A stretch of DNA of 64,000 nucleotides from Spirochaetota bacterium. Lineage in GTDB: Bacteria; Spirochaetota; Spirochaetia; Treponematales; UBA12059. The notes below the pieces were generated by a model. That model saw nothing but the letters and a program-made list of their open reading frames with translations. It was not told the DNA's origin and made no database searches. Location of the stretch: contig JAKQKE010000114.1 in NCBI GenBank assembly GCA_029560805.1, positions 1-64,000 on the forward strand. Direction: 5' to 3'. Position numbers and translations under genes: made by a program. Below are positions 44,820 to 53,393 of the stretch, piece by piece. Position 1 is the stretch's first letter. Each line of letters begins with the position of its first letter.

Positions 44820-45523
44820 TAGGCTTCGGCGATCAGGAGAGTCTTCGAGTCAAGCTTTATGTTCAGGTCCTCGGGGTTCATGCGCCCGTGGTCCTTAACG
44901 ACGATGAAGTGGATGTACTCGGCCTTGGGCTCGAGGATGATCAGCACGGTGATGCTGTCGAGGAAGGGCCTGAGGATCACCGGTACGTTCTTCTTGTCCA
45001 GGAGCGGCTCCTCGCCGGACATGGTGCAGGAGTACCAGAACTCGAGCTTCATCTCCTCGGCGAAGGCGCGGACCTTGGAGAAGTGCTCGGCGTCGGCGCG
45101 GGCGAAGTCGAAGCCGTCGGCGATGATGGCGTCGGCGTCGAAGCCGCCGTCGACGATCATCGCGCGGAGCGACTTGAGGATCTGGTCGGTGGTCACGCCC
45201 TCCTGGTTGAAGTTCATGATCACGCGGTTCTTCATCAGGTCGTCGTGGACGCTCGAGTGGTCCTCGAGGTTGCGCTTCTTGGCGAGCTCGGTGAAGATAT
45301 TCTCGTACCACGAGATGACGTAGCTCGTGTGGGTGGTGAAGGAGACGTGGATGACTTTCTTGCCCTGCATGAGCTTGTCGAGGGCCAGCTGGACCAGCAC
45401 GCTCGTCTTGCCTATGCCCTTGCGGCTCGCGATGACGCCGATATTACCAGCCTTGAGGCCGCCCTCGATGCCCCGCTCGAGGACGCGAACGGGACTCTTC
45501 TTGATCAGCTCCTCTTTCAGCAT
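44819..45523 (-). CDS. RecA/KaiC-fold ATPase of unknown role
   Basis: This 234-residue protein has a Walker A ASRKGIGKTS near 32-41 and a hydrophobic strand ending in Asp as Walker B (DAIIADGFD near 149-157), with the overall order of the RecA/KaiC ATPase core. It lacks the second KaiC domain and any DNA-binding zinc finger as in RadA. Similar stand-alone ATPases are, to my recollection, conserved in spirochaetes with no assigned function. An AAGGAG site precedes ATG 45523 and a TATACT -10-like box lies at 45563-45558. It is downstream of fusA but has a terminator between. Its stop overlaps the end of the structured repeat. Confidence 0.75.
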   Translation of the reverse strand: MLKEELIKKSPVRVLERGIEGGLKAGNIGVIASRKGIGKTSVLVQLALDKLMQGKKVIHVSFTTHTSYVISWYENIFTELAKKRNLEDHSSVHDDLMKNRVIMNFNQEGVTTDQILKSLRAMIVDGGFDADAIIADGFDFARADAEHFSKVRAFAEEMKLEFWYSCTMSGEEPLLDKKNVPVILRPFLDSITVLIILEPKAEYIHFIVVKDHGRMNPEDLNIKLDSKTLLIAEA

Positions 45524-45646
45524 GGGAACTCCTTACGATGTCGGTTAGGTGTCGTGTAGTATATTGATCGGTTCAACGCGGCCCCGGCGGGCCGCTCTCG
45601 GTGTACCACGTATACGAGTATACGGCCGTTCCGTACAAAACGCAAA

Positions 45647-45668
45647 CGGGCCGGAGAATTCCGGCCCG
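45647..45668 (-). terminator. Intrinsic terminator of fusA
   Basis: CGGGCCGGA/TCCGGCCCG (9 bp, loop of four) is followed on the minus strand by TTTGCGTTTTG. It is 24 bases after the fusA stop. Confidence 0.8.
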
Positions 45669-45692
45669 CCCGCTACGGGCGCCGCCTCGCGG

Positions 45693-47783
45693 CTAGCGGC
45701 CCTGCTCCTTCTTGCGCTTCTCCTCGTAGTCCTTGCGGAGCTGCTCGGAGACGCTCTGGGGCACCTTGCCGTACTTAAGGAATTCCATCGAGAACTCGGC
45801 CTTGCCCTGGGTCATCGAGCGCAGCACCGTCGAGTAGCCGAACATCTCGGACAGCGGCACCTCGGCCTCGACGCGGCAGAACGAGGCCTCCTCGGTGCTC
45901 GCCGTGATCACGCCGCGCCTCTGGTTGACCGACGCGAAGATGTTGCCCTGGAACTCGGCGGGGCCCTCGGCGACCACCTTCATGATAGGCTCGAGGATCA
46001 CCGGCTTGGCCTTCTCGTAGGCCTCGCGGAAACAGCCGATCGCGGCCAGCTGGAACGCGATGTCGGAGGAGTCGACCGGGTGGCTCGCGCCGTCGTTGAT
46101 CACGCAGCGGATATTGACCACCGGGAAGCCGATCAGCGAGCCCTTCTTAGCCGCCTCCTTGAAGCCCTTGTCGCAGGACGGTATGTACTCGTTCGGTATG
46201 GCCCCGCCCTTGACGGAGTCGACGAACTCGTAGACCGCGCCCTCTATAGGCTCCATGTAGCCCGCGACGCGGCCGTACTGGCCCGAGCCGCCGGTCTGCT
46301 TCTTGTGCGTGTAGTTGAACTCGGCCCGCTGGCTGATCGCCTCGCGGTAGGCCACCTGCGGCATGCCGGTCGTCACCTCGCACTTGTACTCGCGGCGCAT
46401 GCGCTCGATGTACACGTCCAGGTGCAGCTCGCCCATGCCCTTGATGATGGTCTGGTTCGACTCCGGGTCGACGTAGGTCTGGAAGGTCGGGTCTTCCTTG
46501 GTGAAGCGGTTGAGCGCCTTGGACATCTGGTCGGCGCTCTTCTTGTCGGCCGGCTCGATGGCCAGCGAGATCACCGGGTCCGGCACGAACATGCTGGTCA
46601 TCGCGTAGTTGAGCGACGGGTCGCAGAAGGTGTCGCCGGAGGCGCACTCGATGCCGAACAGCGCCACGATGTCGCCGGGGCCGCCCTCGACGATGTCCTC
46701 CATCGTCGCCGAATGCATGCGCACGAGGCGTCCGACCTTGAACTTCTTGCGGGCGCGCGTATTGAACAGCTCGGAGCCCTTCTTGATCTCGCCCTGGTAG
46801 ATGCGCACGTAGGTCAGCTGGCCGTACTGGCCGTCCTCGAGCTTGAACGCCAGGGCCACCGTCGGCAGCTTGGCGTCCGGCTGGACCACGACCTCTTTCT
46901 CGCCCTGGTCCAGGTCGAGCGCTATGTTCTTGACCTCGGTCGGGTTCGGTAGGTAGTCGACCACGCCGTCGAGTAGCAGCTGCACGCCCTTGTTCTTATA
47001 GGCGGAGCCGACGAAGACCGGCACGAACTGCTCGGCCACCGTGCCCTTGCGGATCGCGGCCTTGATCATCTCCGGCGTCTCGGCGCCCTCGAGGTAGGCC
47101 TCGGCCAGCTCGTCGGAGAACATCGACGCGCAGTCGAGCAGCTCCTCGCGGTACTTGGCCGCGTCGGCCTGCAGGTGGGCCGGGATCTCGGCGTAGCGCA
47201 GGTTCACGCCGCCCTCGCCGTCGAAGTAGACGGCCTTCATCTGCACCAGGTCGACGAGGCCCTCGAGCTTGTCCTCGAGGCCGATCGGCAGGGTGATGAA
47301 GGCGGCGTTCAGGCCGAGCTTCTCCACGATCTGGTTCTTGACGCGGTAGGGGTTGGCGCCCGTGCGGTCGGCCTTGTTGATGAAGGCCAGGCGGGGCACG
47401 TGGTAGCGCTTGAGCTGGCGGTCGACCGTCAGGGTCTGGGACTGCACGCCGCCGACCGAGCACAGCACGAGCACCGCGCCGTCGAGCACGCGCAGCGAGC
47501 GCTCCACCTCGATGGTGAAGTCGACGTGGCCGGGGGTGTCGATCAGGTTGATCGGCGAGTCCTTCCACTGCACGTTCGTCGCGGCCGAGGCGATCGTGAT
47601 GCCGCGCTCGCGCTCGAGCTCCATCGAGTCCATCGTCGCGCCGACGCCGTCCTTGCCGCGCACCTCGTGGATCGCGTGGATCTTGTTGCAATAGAACAGG
47701 ATGCGCTCCGAGAGCGTCGTCTTGCCGGAGTCGATGTGGGCGCTGATGCCGATATTACGCATCTTCGAAATTTCGAAAGCCAT
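45693..47783 (-). CDS. fusA: Elongation factor G (mitochondrial EF-G1/spirochaete type)
   Basis: This 696-residue translational GTPase has P-loop AHIDSGKT at 15-22, RGIT in switch I, DTPGHVDF and [12 protein letters not shown], then domains II-V including the domain IV and V regions. It moves tRNA and mRNA through the ribosome. The sequence style ([39 protein letters not shown]) resembles mitochondrial EF-G1 and the EF-G1 of spirochaetes, planctomycetes and deltaproteobacteria more than E. coli FusA. It stands apart from str-operon genes. The predicted promoter gives a leader of nearly 190 bases. Codon use is strongly biased, as expected for a highly expressed gene. Confidence 0.93.
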   Translation of the reverse strand: MAFEISKMRNIGISAHIDSGKTTLSERILFYCNKIHAIHEVRGKDGVGATMDSMELERERGITIASAATNVQWKDSPINLIDTPGHVDFTIEVERSLRVLDGAVLVLCSVGGVQSQTLTVDRQLKRYHVPRLAFINKADRTGANPYRVKNQIVEKLGLNAAFITLPIGLEDKLEGLVDLVQMKAVYFDGEGGVNLRYAEIPAHLQADAAKYREELLDCASMFSDELAEAYLEGAETPEMIKAAIRKGTVAEQFVPVFVGSAYKNKGVQLLLDGVVDYLPNPTEVKNIALDLDQGEKEVVVQPDAKLPTVALAFKLEDGQYGQLTYVRIYQGEIKKGSELFNTRARKKFKVGRLVRMHSATMEDIVEGGPGDIVALFGIECASGDTFCDPSLNYAMTSMFVPDPVISLAIEPADKKSADQMSKALNRFTKEDPTFQTYVDPESNQTIIKGMGELHLDVYIERMRREYKCEVTTGMPQVAYREAISQRAEFNYTHKKQTGGSGQYGRVAGYMEPIEGAVYEFVDSVKGGAIPNEYIPSCDKGFKEAAKKGSLIGFPVVNIRCVINDGASHPVDSSDIAFQLAAIGCFREAYEKAKPVILEPIMKVVAEGPAEFQGNIFASVNQRRGVITASTEEASFCRVEAEVPLSEMFGYSTVLRSMTQGKAEFSMEFLKYGKVPQSVSEQLRKDYEEKRKKEQGR

Positions 47784-47977
47784 GCTCTTGCCTCTACCTT
47801 CGCACAGGGTATGGTCCGCGCCGGACCGGCGCCGTCCTCGAGTTACGTCGTTCTGTAGTTGGATCGCGAGCCCGCTCCCACAGGCCCCGTGGCTTCCGCG
47901 TTTTTCGCGGTCGCTTCGCTTAGCCCTCAGTATTGCGCGGAAAGCGCGGTTGATTGAAAGAAACGTACTCGCGTTGC

Positions 47978-48006
47978 AGTATAGTGATAGTCGCTTGACG
48001 AATCAA
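47978..48006 (-). promoter_or_regulatory. Predicted promoter of fusA with a long leader
   Basis: On the minus strand TTGATT (48006-48001), a 17-base spacer and TATACT (47983-47978). The fusA ATG is at 47783, so the leader is about 188 bases. It contains a CCGCG/CGCGG hairpin with an A5 loop near 47898 and a 15-base palindrome at 47818-47832 close to the ribosome site, which could influence translation. Confidence 0.6.
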
Positions 48007-48032
48007 GGGGTGCCGTTGTTGTCAAGTAAATA

Positions 48033-48105
48033 AAAGAAAGGCCCGGGGAGCGCCACGCCGAGCGTCCCGGCCGCCGCGGCCAGACGCGCTCCCCGCCGCG
48101 GGCCC
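48033..48105 (-). terminator. Terminator region after the repeat lipoprotein gene
   Basis: GGCCCGGGGAGCGC (from 48040) pairs across a GC-rich loop with GCGCTCCCC and GGGCC (48086-48104). On the minus strand it is followed by TTTCTTTTATTT. This and further GC-rich dyads fill the gap between the lipoprotein stop (48166) and the fusA promoter. Confidence 0.65.
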
Positions 48106-48165
48106 TCCGGGGTCCCGCGGCCCCCTGAGGGCCGGACGGGATCGCGGGGGCCGTTATCGTGGTTT

Positions 48166-50091
48166 TTACATCTCCATGAGATAGACGGTACCGAGCGCCA
48201 GGTCGGCCCCGTCGATCACTATCGTATCGTTGCTTTGATACCCATACGATAGCGAGCCGCCCGACTCAAGGTATGGCTCGTCGGTCACCATGATCATCAA
48301 GTCATAGCTGCCGGAAGCGACGCCCTCGAAGCCATAGGCGTAAGGGAACGTTATCGTCGAGCAAGGGATATCCAGCGTCATCGCCCCGGGCGCCTCCATG
48401 CCCGGATCGATCAGGACGATGGACAGGTACCCCGCCTCGAGGCTGGCGAGCCCCGGCGGCAAGGCTATCGAGAACGACAGGTCGTAGCCCTCGGCCCCGC
48501 CCGTCACCGTTATGGACGAGGTGGCTAACGCTATCGGAGTGTCGCCACCATAGTATCCGTCATTGGTAGCGAAGACCAAGATATTTTTGGTACCGTTCGT
48601 CATCCCGCTCAGGTCCGCGCTAGCGCTGTACGTGGCTCCCTCAACGGTCGCCTCCACCTGGTTCGACCCGATGAGTACGGTAACGCCTTGGACCTCGCCG
48701 TTCGGGTCATCGAAGGCGCCAGAGACGGTCAGGATCGTCGAGGCCTCCAGGTCGACGACGGCGCCAGCCGTCGGAGCCGTTATGGATAGGGTCGGTGGAG
48801 CGAGCCTCGTCACATTGATCGTGTATACCGCCGTAGTTATCCCGTCGGCGGCGGTCACCGTGAGCTGCAACTCGTTGGCTCCCAGCTCTAGGGCGCGGTC
48901 GCCGTCGCCGGCGACGGAGCCGCCGTCGCTGGCTACCGCGTCCACCGTCACTTCGGAGACGAAGCTCGGCACGGTGGCGGAATACGTCAGGGTGTCGGGA
49001 TGCTGCGTTGCGATAGGATCGGCATGGTATCTAAGGTACAAGGTTTCCAGGGCGGCCACATTCGAGGCTGACTCCGCGGCTCGGGTTATATCGAAACTGT
49101 AATACCCGGTCGCACCCGAATACTCGGCGGTCACCTCGAACTCGAAGGATACGGTCTCGCCGGGCTCTCCGAGCGTAATGGCAGTCACGCCGCTAACGAA
49201 GTCGCTCTCATAGGTTCCATCTTGATCCGTGTCCAGCCGTATCGTGGAGCCGGGATACTCGGCCGCCGCCGTGATGACGGTGCTGGTAAGGGCGTACGGG
49301 GCCGTCAACTCATACTGATCGTCCACAGGATCGAAACTCAGCGTCGAGATGCCGCTCAGGGACACCGAGGCCAGGTTCGTGCTCTCCCGGCCGTAGCGGG
49401 TCACGTCGAGGGTATAGGTCCGGACGGTGGCGCCGTCCTCCGCGGTCACGACGATCGCTATCTCGTTGGCGCCGACGCTCAGCGGCACGTCTCCGCCGCC
49501 GGCCACCGCCGCGCCATCGTCCGTCGCGGTTGCCGAGACGGTCAGGACCGAGATCTCAAACGGCATCTCGGGCAGGCTATAGCTGTCGATCGCGGCGTCG
49601 AAGCCTGGATCCAACGGAACGCTATCCCCCATGATGCTGACGGACAAGGCGCTCAGGGACGCGTCGGTCGACGCGTCGGCCGAGGCGCGATGGACGGTCA
49701 CCGTGTAGGTCTTCTTCGTCGTACCGTCGGCCGCGGTCACCACCACGCCGCAGGCCGTGTCGGTACCGGCGGCGCCCAGGGCCACGGTACCGGTACCGAC
49801 CACGGTCGCGCCAGCGTCGGCGGCTGTGGCCGCGATCAAGACGCTCGCTACCGTGGTCTGGACGTTGACCGAGTAGGTGTAGGTCGAGGCCTGGAAACCG
49901 ATAGGCAGGGCCGCCCCACCGACCGTGACGCTCAAGGCGGACAGGCTCGCCTCGCTCGAGGGCGTCGGCGTATCCACGGTCGGGTTGTCCGTGCCGTCGT
50001 CGGCGCCGGGCTGAACGGGGCTCGGGCAGGCTACGAGCGCCATCGCCAGGACGGCGATGGCCAATAGCTGTAACCACGAATTTTTCTTCAT
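48166..50091 (-). CDS. Surface lipoprotein with cadherin-like beta-sandwich repeats
   Basis: This 641-residue protein has a lipoprotein signal (MKKNSWLQLLAIAVLAMALV then AC), so Cys22 is the likely lipidated residue. After a Thr/Pro-rich spacer come repeats of the Cadherin-like_beta-sandwich type: SLSALSVTVGGAALP then YTVTVHR, SLSALSVSIMGDSVP then YTLDVTR, and later VAALETLYLRYHADP then YTINVTR. An Ig-like segment (LSITAPTAGAVVDLEAST) and a C-terminal beta domain follow. It is probably an outer-membrane or surface lipoprotein. ATG 50091 suits the GGAGG spacing; the ATG at 50094 is also possible. Pairs of repeats differ in length, with one degenerate copy in the middle. Confidence 0.82.
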   Translation of the reverse strand: MKKNSWLQLLAIAVLAMALVACPSPVQPGADDGTDNPTVDTPTPSSEASLSALSVTVGGAALPIGFQASTYTYSVNVQTTVASVLIAATAADAGATVVGTGTVALGAAGTDTACGVVVTAADGTTKKTYTVTVHRASADASTDASLSALSVSIMGDSVPLDPGFDAAIDSYSLPEMPFEISVLTVSATATDDGAAVAGGGDVPLSVGANEIAIVVTAEDGATVRTYTLDVTRYGRESTNLASVSLSGISTLSFDPVDDQYELTAPYALTSTVITAAAEYPGSTIRLDTDQDGTYESDFVSGVTAITLGEPGETVSFEFEVTAEYSGATGYYSFDITRAAESASNVAALETLYLRYHADPIATQHPDTLTYSATVPSFVSEVTVDAVASDGGSVAGDGDRALELGANELQLTVTAADGITTAVYTINVTRLAPPTLSITAPTAGAVVDLEASTILTVSGAFDDPNGEVQGVTVLIGSNQVEATVEGATYSASADLSGMTNGTKNILVFATNDGYYGGDTPIALATSSITVTGGAEGYDLSFSIALPPGLASLEAGYLSIVLIDPGMEAPGAMTLDIPCSTITFPYAYGFEGVASGSYDLMIMVTDEPYLESGGSLSYGYQSNDTIVIDGADLALGTVYLMEM

Positions 50092-50306
50092 CATGCCTCC
50101 ATCGAAATAGTGCGGATTGCTCTTTGACGACAACCCTACTGAGCTTGAAACATCATAGATTCCTAACATACGCTCGTCCAGCAAATTCCTCATCATCAAA
50201 CACCGAACGGATCGAAAACGAGGAGCGCCAATCCCGGAGTTGCCGACCCCGCTCCATGGCGTTTCTATAAATAACTACAATACAATGAATTATTCGGTTT
50301 TGCCCT

Positions 50307-50336
50307 TTGACTAATCCTCGAGGGCGGGAGTAGAAT
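50307..50336 (+). promoter_or_regulatory. Predicted promoter of tnaA
   Basis: TTGACT (50307-50312), an 18-base spacer and TAGAAT (50331-50336), with a GAGGAG ribosome site before the ATG at 50373. The stretch upstream (50255-50300) is strikingly AT-rich for this genome and may hold an activator site. No Trp-containing leader peptide like tnaC is present; the only short frame (MNYSVLPFD, at 50285) overlaps the -35 box. Confidence 0.65.
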
Positions 50337-50372
50337 ACCGCGTCCCGCAACCAGCGGGCGCGAGGAGCCACC

Positions 50373-51767
50373 ATGAACCTGCCCTGGGCCGAGCCCTACC
50401 GGATCAAGACCATCGAGCCGATACGCCGATCGACGCGCGCCGAGCGCGAGTCGTGGATAGGAAGCGCCAAGTACAACCTGTTCAACCTGCGGAGCGAGCA
50501 GGTCTACGTCGACCTCATCACCGATTCCGGTACCGGCGCCATGTCGAGCGCCCAGTGGGCCGAGATGATGCTCGGCGACGAGAGCTACGCGGGCGCGACC
50601 TCCTACTACAAGCTGAAGGAGACCATCGAGACCGTCTTCGGCTTCCCCTACTTCCTGCCGACCCACCAGGGACGCGCCGCCGAGAACGTGCTCTTCTCCG
50701 CGATGATCGGTTCGGGCCCCGAGTCGGGCAAGGGCCTGATCATCCCCGGCAACAGCCATTTCGACACGACCAAGGGCCACATCGAGTTCCGCGGCGCCCA
50801 CGCCGTGGACTGCACCATCGACGAGGCCTTCGATACGCAGGTGGAGCACCCGTTCAAGGGAAACGTCGACCTCAAGAAGCTCGACGCCGCCCTGTCGCGC
50901 AAGGACGTGAAGGCGCCGCTCTGCCTCGTCACCATAACCTGCAACAGCTCGGGCGGCCAGCCCGTCAGCATGGCCAACCTCCGCGAGGTCTCCGCGCTCT
51001 GCCGCCAGTATAAGGTGCCGGTCTTCTTCGACTCGGCCCGCTTCGCCGAGAACGCGTACTTCATCAAGACGCGCGAGTCAGGCTACGCCGACAAGAGCAT
51101 CCCCGCGATCGTCAAGGAGATGTTCTCCTACGCCGACGGTTGCACCATGTCGAGCAAGAAGGACGGCATCGTCAACATCGGCGGCTTCATCGGCTTCCGC
51201 AGCCAGGAGGCGTGGCGCAAGGCGAGTACCTTCAACATCATGTTCGAGGGCTTCAACACCTACGGCGGCATGGCCGGCCGCGATATGGGAGCCCTCTCCG
51301 TCGGCCTCCGCGAGGCCTGCGAACTCGACTACCTCGAGTCGCGCGTCGGCCAGGTCGCCTACCTGGGCCAGCGGCTCACCGACTACGGCATCGCCGTCCA
51401 GCGCCCCTACGGCGGGCACGCCATCTTCGTCGACGCGAAGAAGTTCCTGCCCAAGGTGCCCAAGGAGGAGTTCCAGGCCCAGACGCTCGGCGTCGAGCTG
51501 TACCTCGAGGCCGGCGTGCGCGGCGTCGAGATAGGCGCGCTGCTCGCCGACCGCGACCCGGACACCCACGAGAACCGATACCCGGCCCTCGAGCTCCTGC
51601 GCCTCGCGATACCGCGCCGCGTCTACACGAACGCGCACATGGACTACGTGGCGGCCGCCCTCGCCAACGTGAAGGAACGCGCCGACGGCATCAGGCGCGG
51701 GTACCGCGTCGCCTGGGAAGCCCCCATCATGCGCCACTTCACCGTAGAGCTAACGCCAGCAAAATAG
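50373..51767 (+). CDS. tnaA: Tryptophanase
   Basis: This 464-residue PLP beta-eliminating lyase has TDSGTGAMS near 50-58, THQGRAAEN near 97-105, DSARFAENAYFIK near 220-232 and SSKKDGIVN with the PLP lysine at 263. It closely follows tryptophanase rather than tyrosine phenol-lyase in segments such as RIKTIEPIRRSTRA, FDTTKGH and KEAFDTxV-like IDEAFDTQV. It splits tryptophan to indole, pyruvate and ammonia. No adjacent tryptophan permease gene is present. Indole produced this way can be a signal. It is followed by a hairpin-rich repeat region. Confidence 0.9.
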   Translation: MNLPWAEPYRIKTIEPIRRSTRAERESWIGSAKYNLFNLRSEQVYVDLITDSGTGAMSSAQWAEMMLGDESYAGATSYYKLKETIETVFGFPYFLPTHQGRAAENVLFSAMIGSGPESGKGLIIPGNSHFDTTKGHIEFRGAHAVDCTIDEAFDTQVEHPFKGNVDLKKLDAALSRKDVKAPLCLVTITCNSSGGQPVSMANLREVSALCRQYKVPVFFDSARFAENAYFIKTRESGYADKSIPAIVKEMFSYADGCTMSSKKDGIVNIGGFIGFRSQEAWRKASTFNIMFEGFNTYGGMAGRDMGALSVGLREACELDYLESRVGQVAYLGQRLTDYGIAVQRPYGGHAIFVDAKKFLPKVPKEEFQAQTLGVELYLEAGVRGVEIGALLADRDPDTHENRYPALELLRLAIPRRVYTNAHMDYVAAALANVKERADGIRRGYRVAWEAPIMRHFTVELTPAK

Positions 51768-51778
51768 CCTATCCGGCC

Positions 51779-52021
51779 GCCGCCACGCACCGAACGTGAA
51801 GTGGCGGCGCGCCAGGGATGGCGCGGGCCGCTTTCAGCGGCCACGACCATCATTTCCTATCGGAATCCGGGCATGCACCGCATGCCCGGATGGCGCGCCC
51901 AAGGGCGGCCCGTCCGCAGGACGGGAACGTCACGGATGACGACGCGCCAGGGTTGGCGCGCCCAAGGGCGGCCCGTCCGCAGGACGGGAACGTCATGGAT
52001 GACGATACGTCATGGATGACG
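51779..52021. repeat. Hairpin-rich repeat region after tnaA
   Basis: In order: GCCGCCAC/GTGGCGGC (8 bp, 51779-51808); GGCCGC/GCGGCC near 51827-51843; a perfect 12-bp stem ATCCGGGCATGC/GCATGCCCGGAT with a three-base loop (51865-51891); then a 63-bp unit starting at 51892 and 51955, each containing CCCGTCC-GCA-GGACGGG. Dyads CGTCAYGGATGACG occur three times (51928, 51991, 52008), the last just upstream of the add promoter. It fills the gap of about 320 bases between tnaA and add. No T-run follows the hairpins. Confidence 0.8.
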
Positions 52022-52028
52022 ACGCTCC

Positions 52029-52057
52029 TCGACTCGCGAGGCCGAGACGGCTACACT
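52029..52057 (+). promoter_or_regulatory. Predicted promoter of add
   Basis: TCGACT (52029-52034), a 17-base spacer and TACACT (52052-52057), 29 bases before the GTG start. A CGTCATGGATGACG dyad ends 7 bases upstream of the -35 box. Confidence 0.5.
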
Positions 52058-52086
52058 AGGAGGTAGCGCCAACCGAGGAGACACCA

Positions 52087-53310
52087 GTGAGCCGATACCC
52101 CGACGCCTTCATCCGCGAGATCCCCAAGACCGACCTGCACCTCCACCTCGACGGGTCGCTGCGCCTATCCACCCTGATAGAGATGGCCCGTAAAGGCGGC
52201 GTCGAGCTGCCCTCGTACGCCGAGGACGGCATGCGCGAGCTCGTCTTCAAGGACCGCTACGCCGACCTGGGCGAGTACCTGGCCGGTTTCTCGTATACCT
52301 GCGCGGTGCTGCGCGACCCGGAGAACCTCGAGAGGGCGGCCTACGAGCTCGCCGTCGACTGCATCGACGAGGGCGTGCGCTACATCGAGCCGCGCTTCGC
52401 TCCGCAGCTGCTGATGGACAACCGCGACCTGACGATGGACCGCATACTCGCGGCCGTCGACAAGGGACTGGCCCGCGCCAAGGCCGAGTTCAACGCCCGG
52501 CCCGAGGTGGCCGACGAAGGGCTGCCGCCGTTCGACTACGGCATCATCGTCTGCGCGATGCGGGCGTTCGGCGAGCGCGGCTTCTCCCCGTACTACGACG
52601 CGTTCTACGGGATCCACCGCTACGCCGACCGGGCCGAGGTGATACGGATGGCCGCGGTCGAGGCGGCCCGCGGCGCGGTCAGGATACGCGACGAGCTCGG
52701 GATCCCCATCGTCGGCTTCGACATCGCCGGGCAGGAAGCCGGCCACCCGGCCGGCCAGTTCCGCGAGGCCTTCGACTTCGTCCACCAGAACTTCATGCAC
52801 AAGACCGTGCACGCCGGCGAGGCCTACGGCGCGGAGAGCATCTTCCAGGCCATCACCGACCTGCACGCCGACAGGCTCGGGCACGGCTACTATCTCTTCG
52901 ACCCGGACAAGGTCGCCGCGACGAGCGTCCGGGACAAGCGCCGTTACATCGAGAGGCTGGCCGGCTTCGTCGCCGATCAGCGCGTGACCATCGAGGTCTG
53001 CCTGACGAGCAACCTGCAGACGAACCCCTCGCTCGAGCGCGTGGCCGATCACTCCTTCGGCGAGATGCTCGAGCGCCGGTTGTCGGCCACCCTGTGCACC
53101 GACAACCGGCTGGTATCCAACACGACCGTCTCCAAGGAGATCCGACTGGCGGTCGACAACTTCGACATCGGCCCGTCGGCCCTCAAGAACCTGATCGTCT
53201 ACGGCTTCAAGCGCAGCTTCTACCCCGGCCCCTACGCGGCCAAGCGCGAGTACGTACGGCGCGCGATCACCCGCTACGAAGCGGTCGCCAGGAAATACGG
53301 CGTCGAGTGA
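52087..53310 (+). CDS. add: Adenosine deaminase
   Basis: This 407-residue enzyme of the metallo-dependent hydrolase fold has DLHLHLDGS at 16-24 with two zinc histidines, the catalytic HAGEAYG near 240, DRLGHGYYL near 261 and TDNRLVSNT near 338. It deaminates adenosine to inosine in purine salvage. It is somewhat longer than the 330-350 residues usual in bacteria, with extra length around residues 130-170. It starts with GTG 52087 after a GAGGAG site. It fits the nucleoside-salvage theme set by the pyrimidine phosphorylase at 7391. Confidence 0.9.
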   Translation: MSRYPDAFIREIPKTDLHLHLDGSLRLSTLIEMARKGGVELPSYAEDGMRELVFKDRYADLGEYLAGFSYTCAVLRDPENLERAAYELAVDCIDEGVRYIEPRFAPQLLMDNRDLTMDRILAAVDKGLARAKAEFNARPEVADEGLPPFDYGIIVCAMRAFGERGFSPYYDAFYGIHRYADRAEVIRMAAVEAARGAVRIRDELGIPIVGFDIAGQEAGHPAGQFREAFDFVHQNFMHKTVHAGEAYGAESIFQAITDLHADRLGHGYYLFDPDKVAATSVRDKRRYIERLAGFVADQRVTIEVCLTSNLQTNPSLERVADHSFGEMLERRLSATLCTDNRLVSNTTVSKEIRLAVDNFDIGPSALKNLIVYGFKRSFYPGPYAAKREYVRRAITRYEAVARKYGVE

Positions 53311-53353
53311 GCGTGGACGGCCCGAGGCGGGCGACACCGGCCCGCTCTGAGCG

Positions 53354-53384
53354 TTGACAGAACCGCGCTACGGCTACAGACTAT
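53354..53384 (+). promoter_or_regulatory. Predicted near-leaderless promoter of the sensor kinase gene
   Basis: A perfect TTGACA (53354-53359) is followed, after 19 bases, by GACTAT (53379-53384), nine bases before the ATG at 53394. No Shine-Dalgarno sequence lies before that ATG. Confidence 0.5.
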
Positions 53385-53393
53385 CGTCCACCG

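Noticed and set aside
45549..46952. 467-codon open frame antisense to fusA
   Set aside because: Mirror of the strongly conserved EF-G gene; rich in Leu/Asp/His/Arg as antisense frames in this GC range are. No family.
47784..47977. Known riboswitch in the fusA leader
   Set aside because: I could not match the leader to any riboswitch core I know; only simple hairpins are visible.
50285..50314. Short frame upstream of tnaA (MNYSVLPFD) as a TnaC-like leader
   Set aside because: It has no tryptophan, lacks a ribosome site, and lies across the -35 box of the predicted tnaA promoter.
50373..51767. Tyrosine phenol-lyase instead of tryptophanase
   Set aside because: Segments that separate the two groups (IEPIRRSTRA, FDTTKGH, DSARFAENAYFIK) match tryptophanase.
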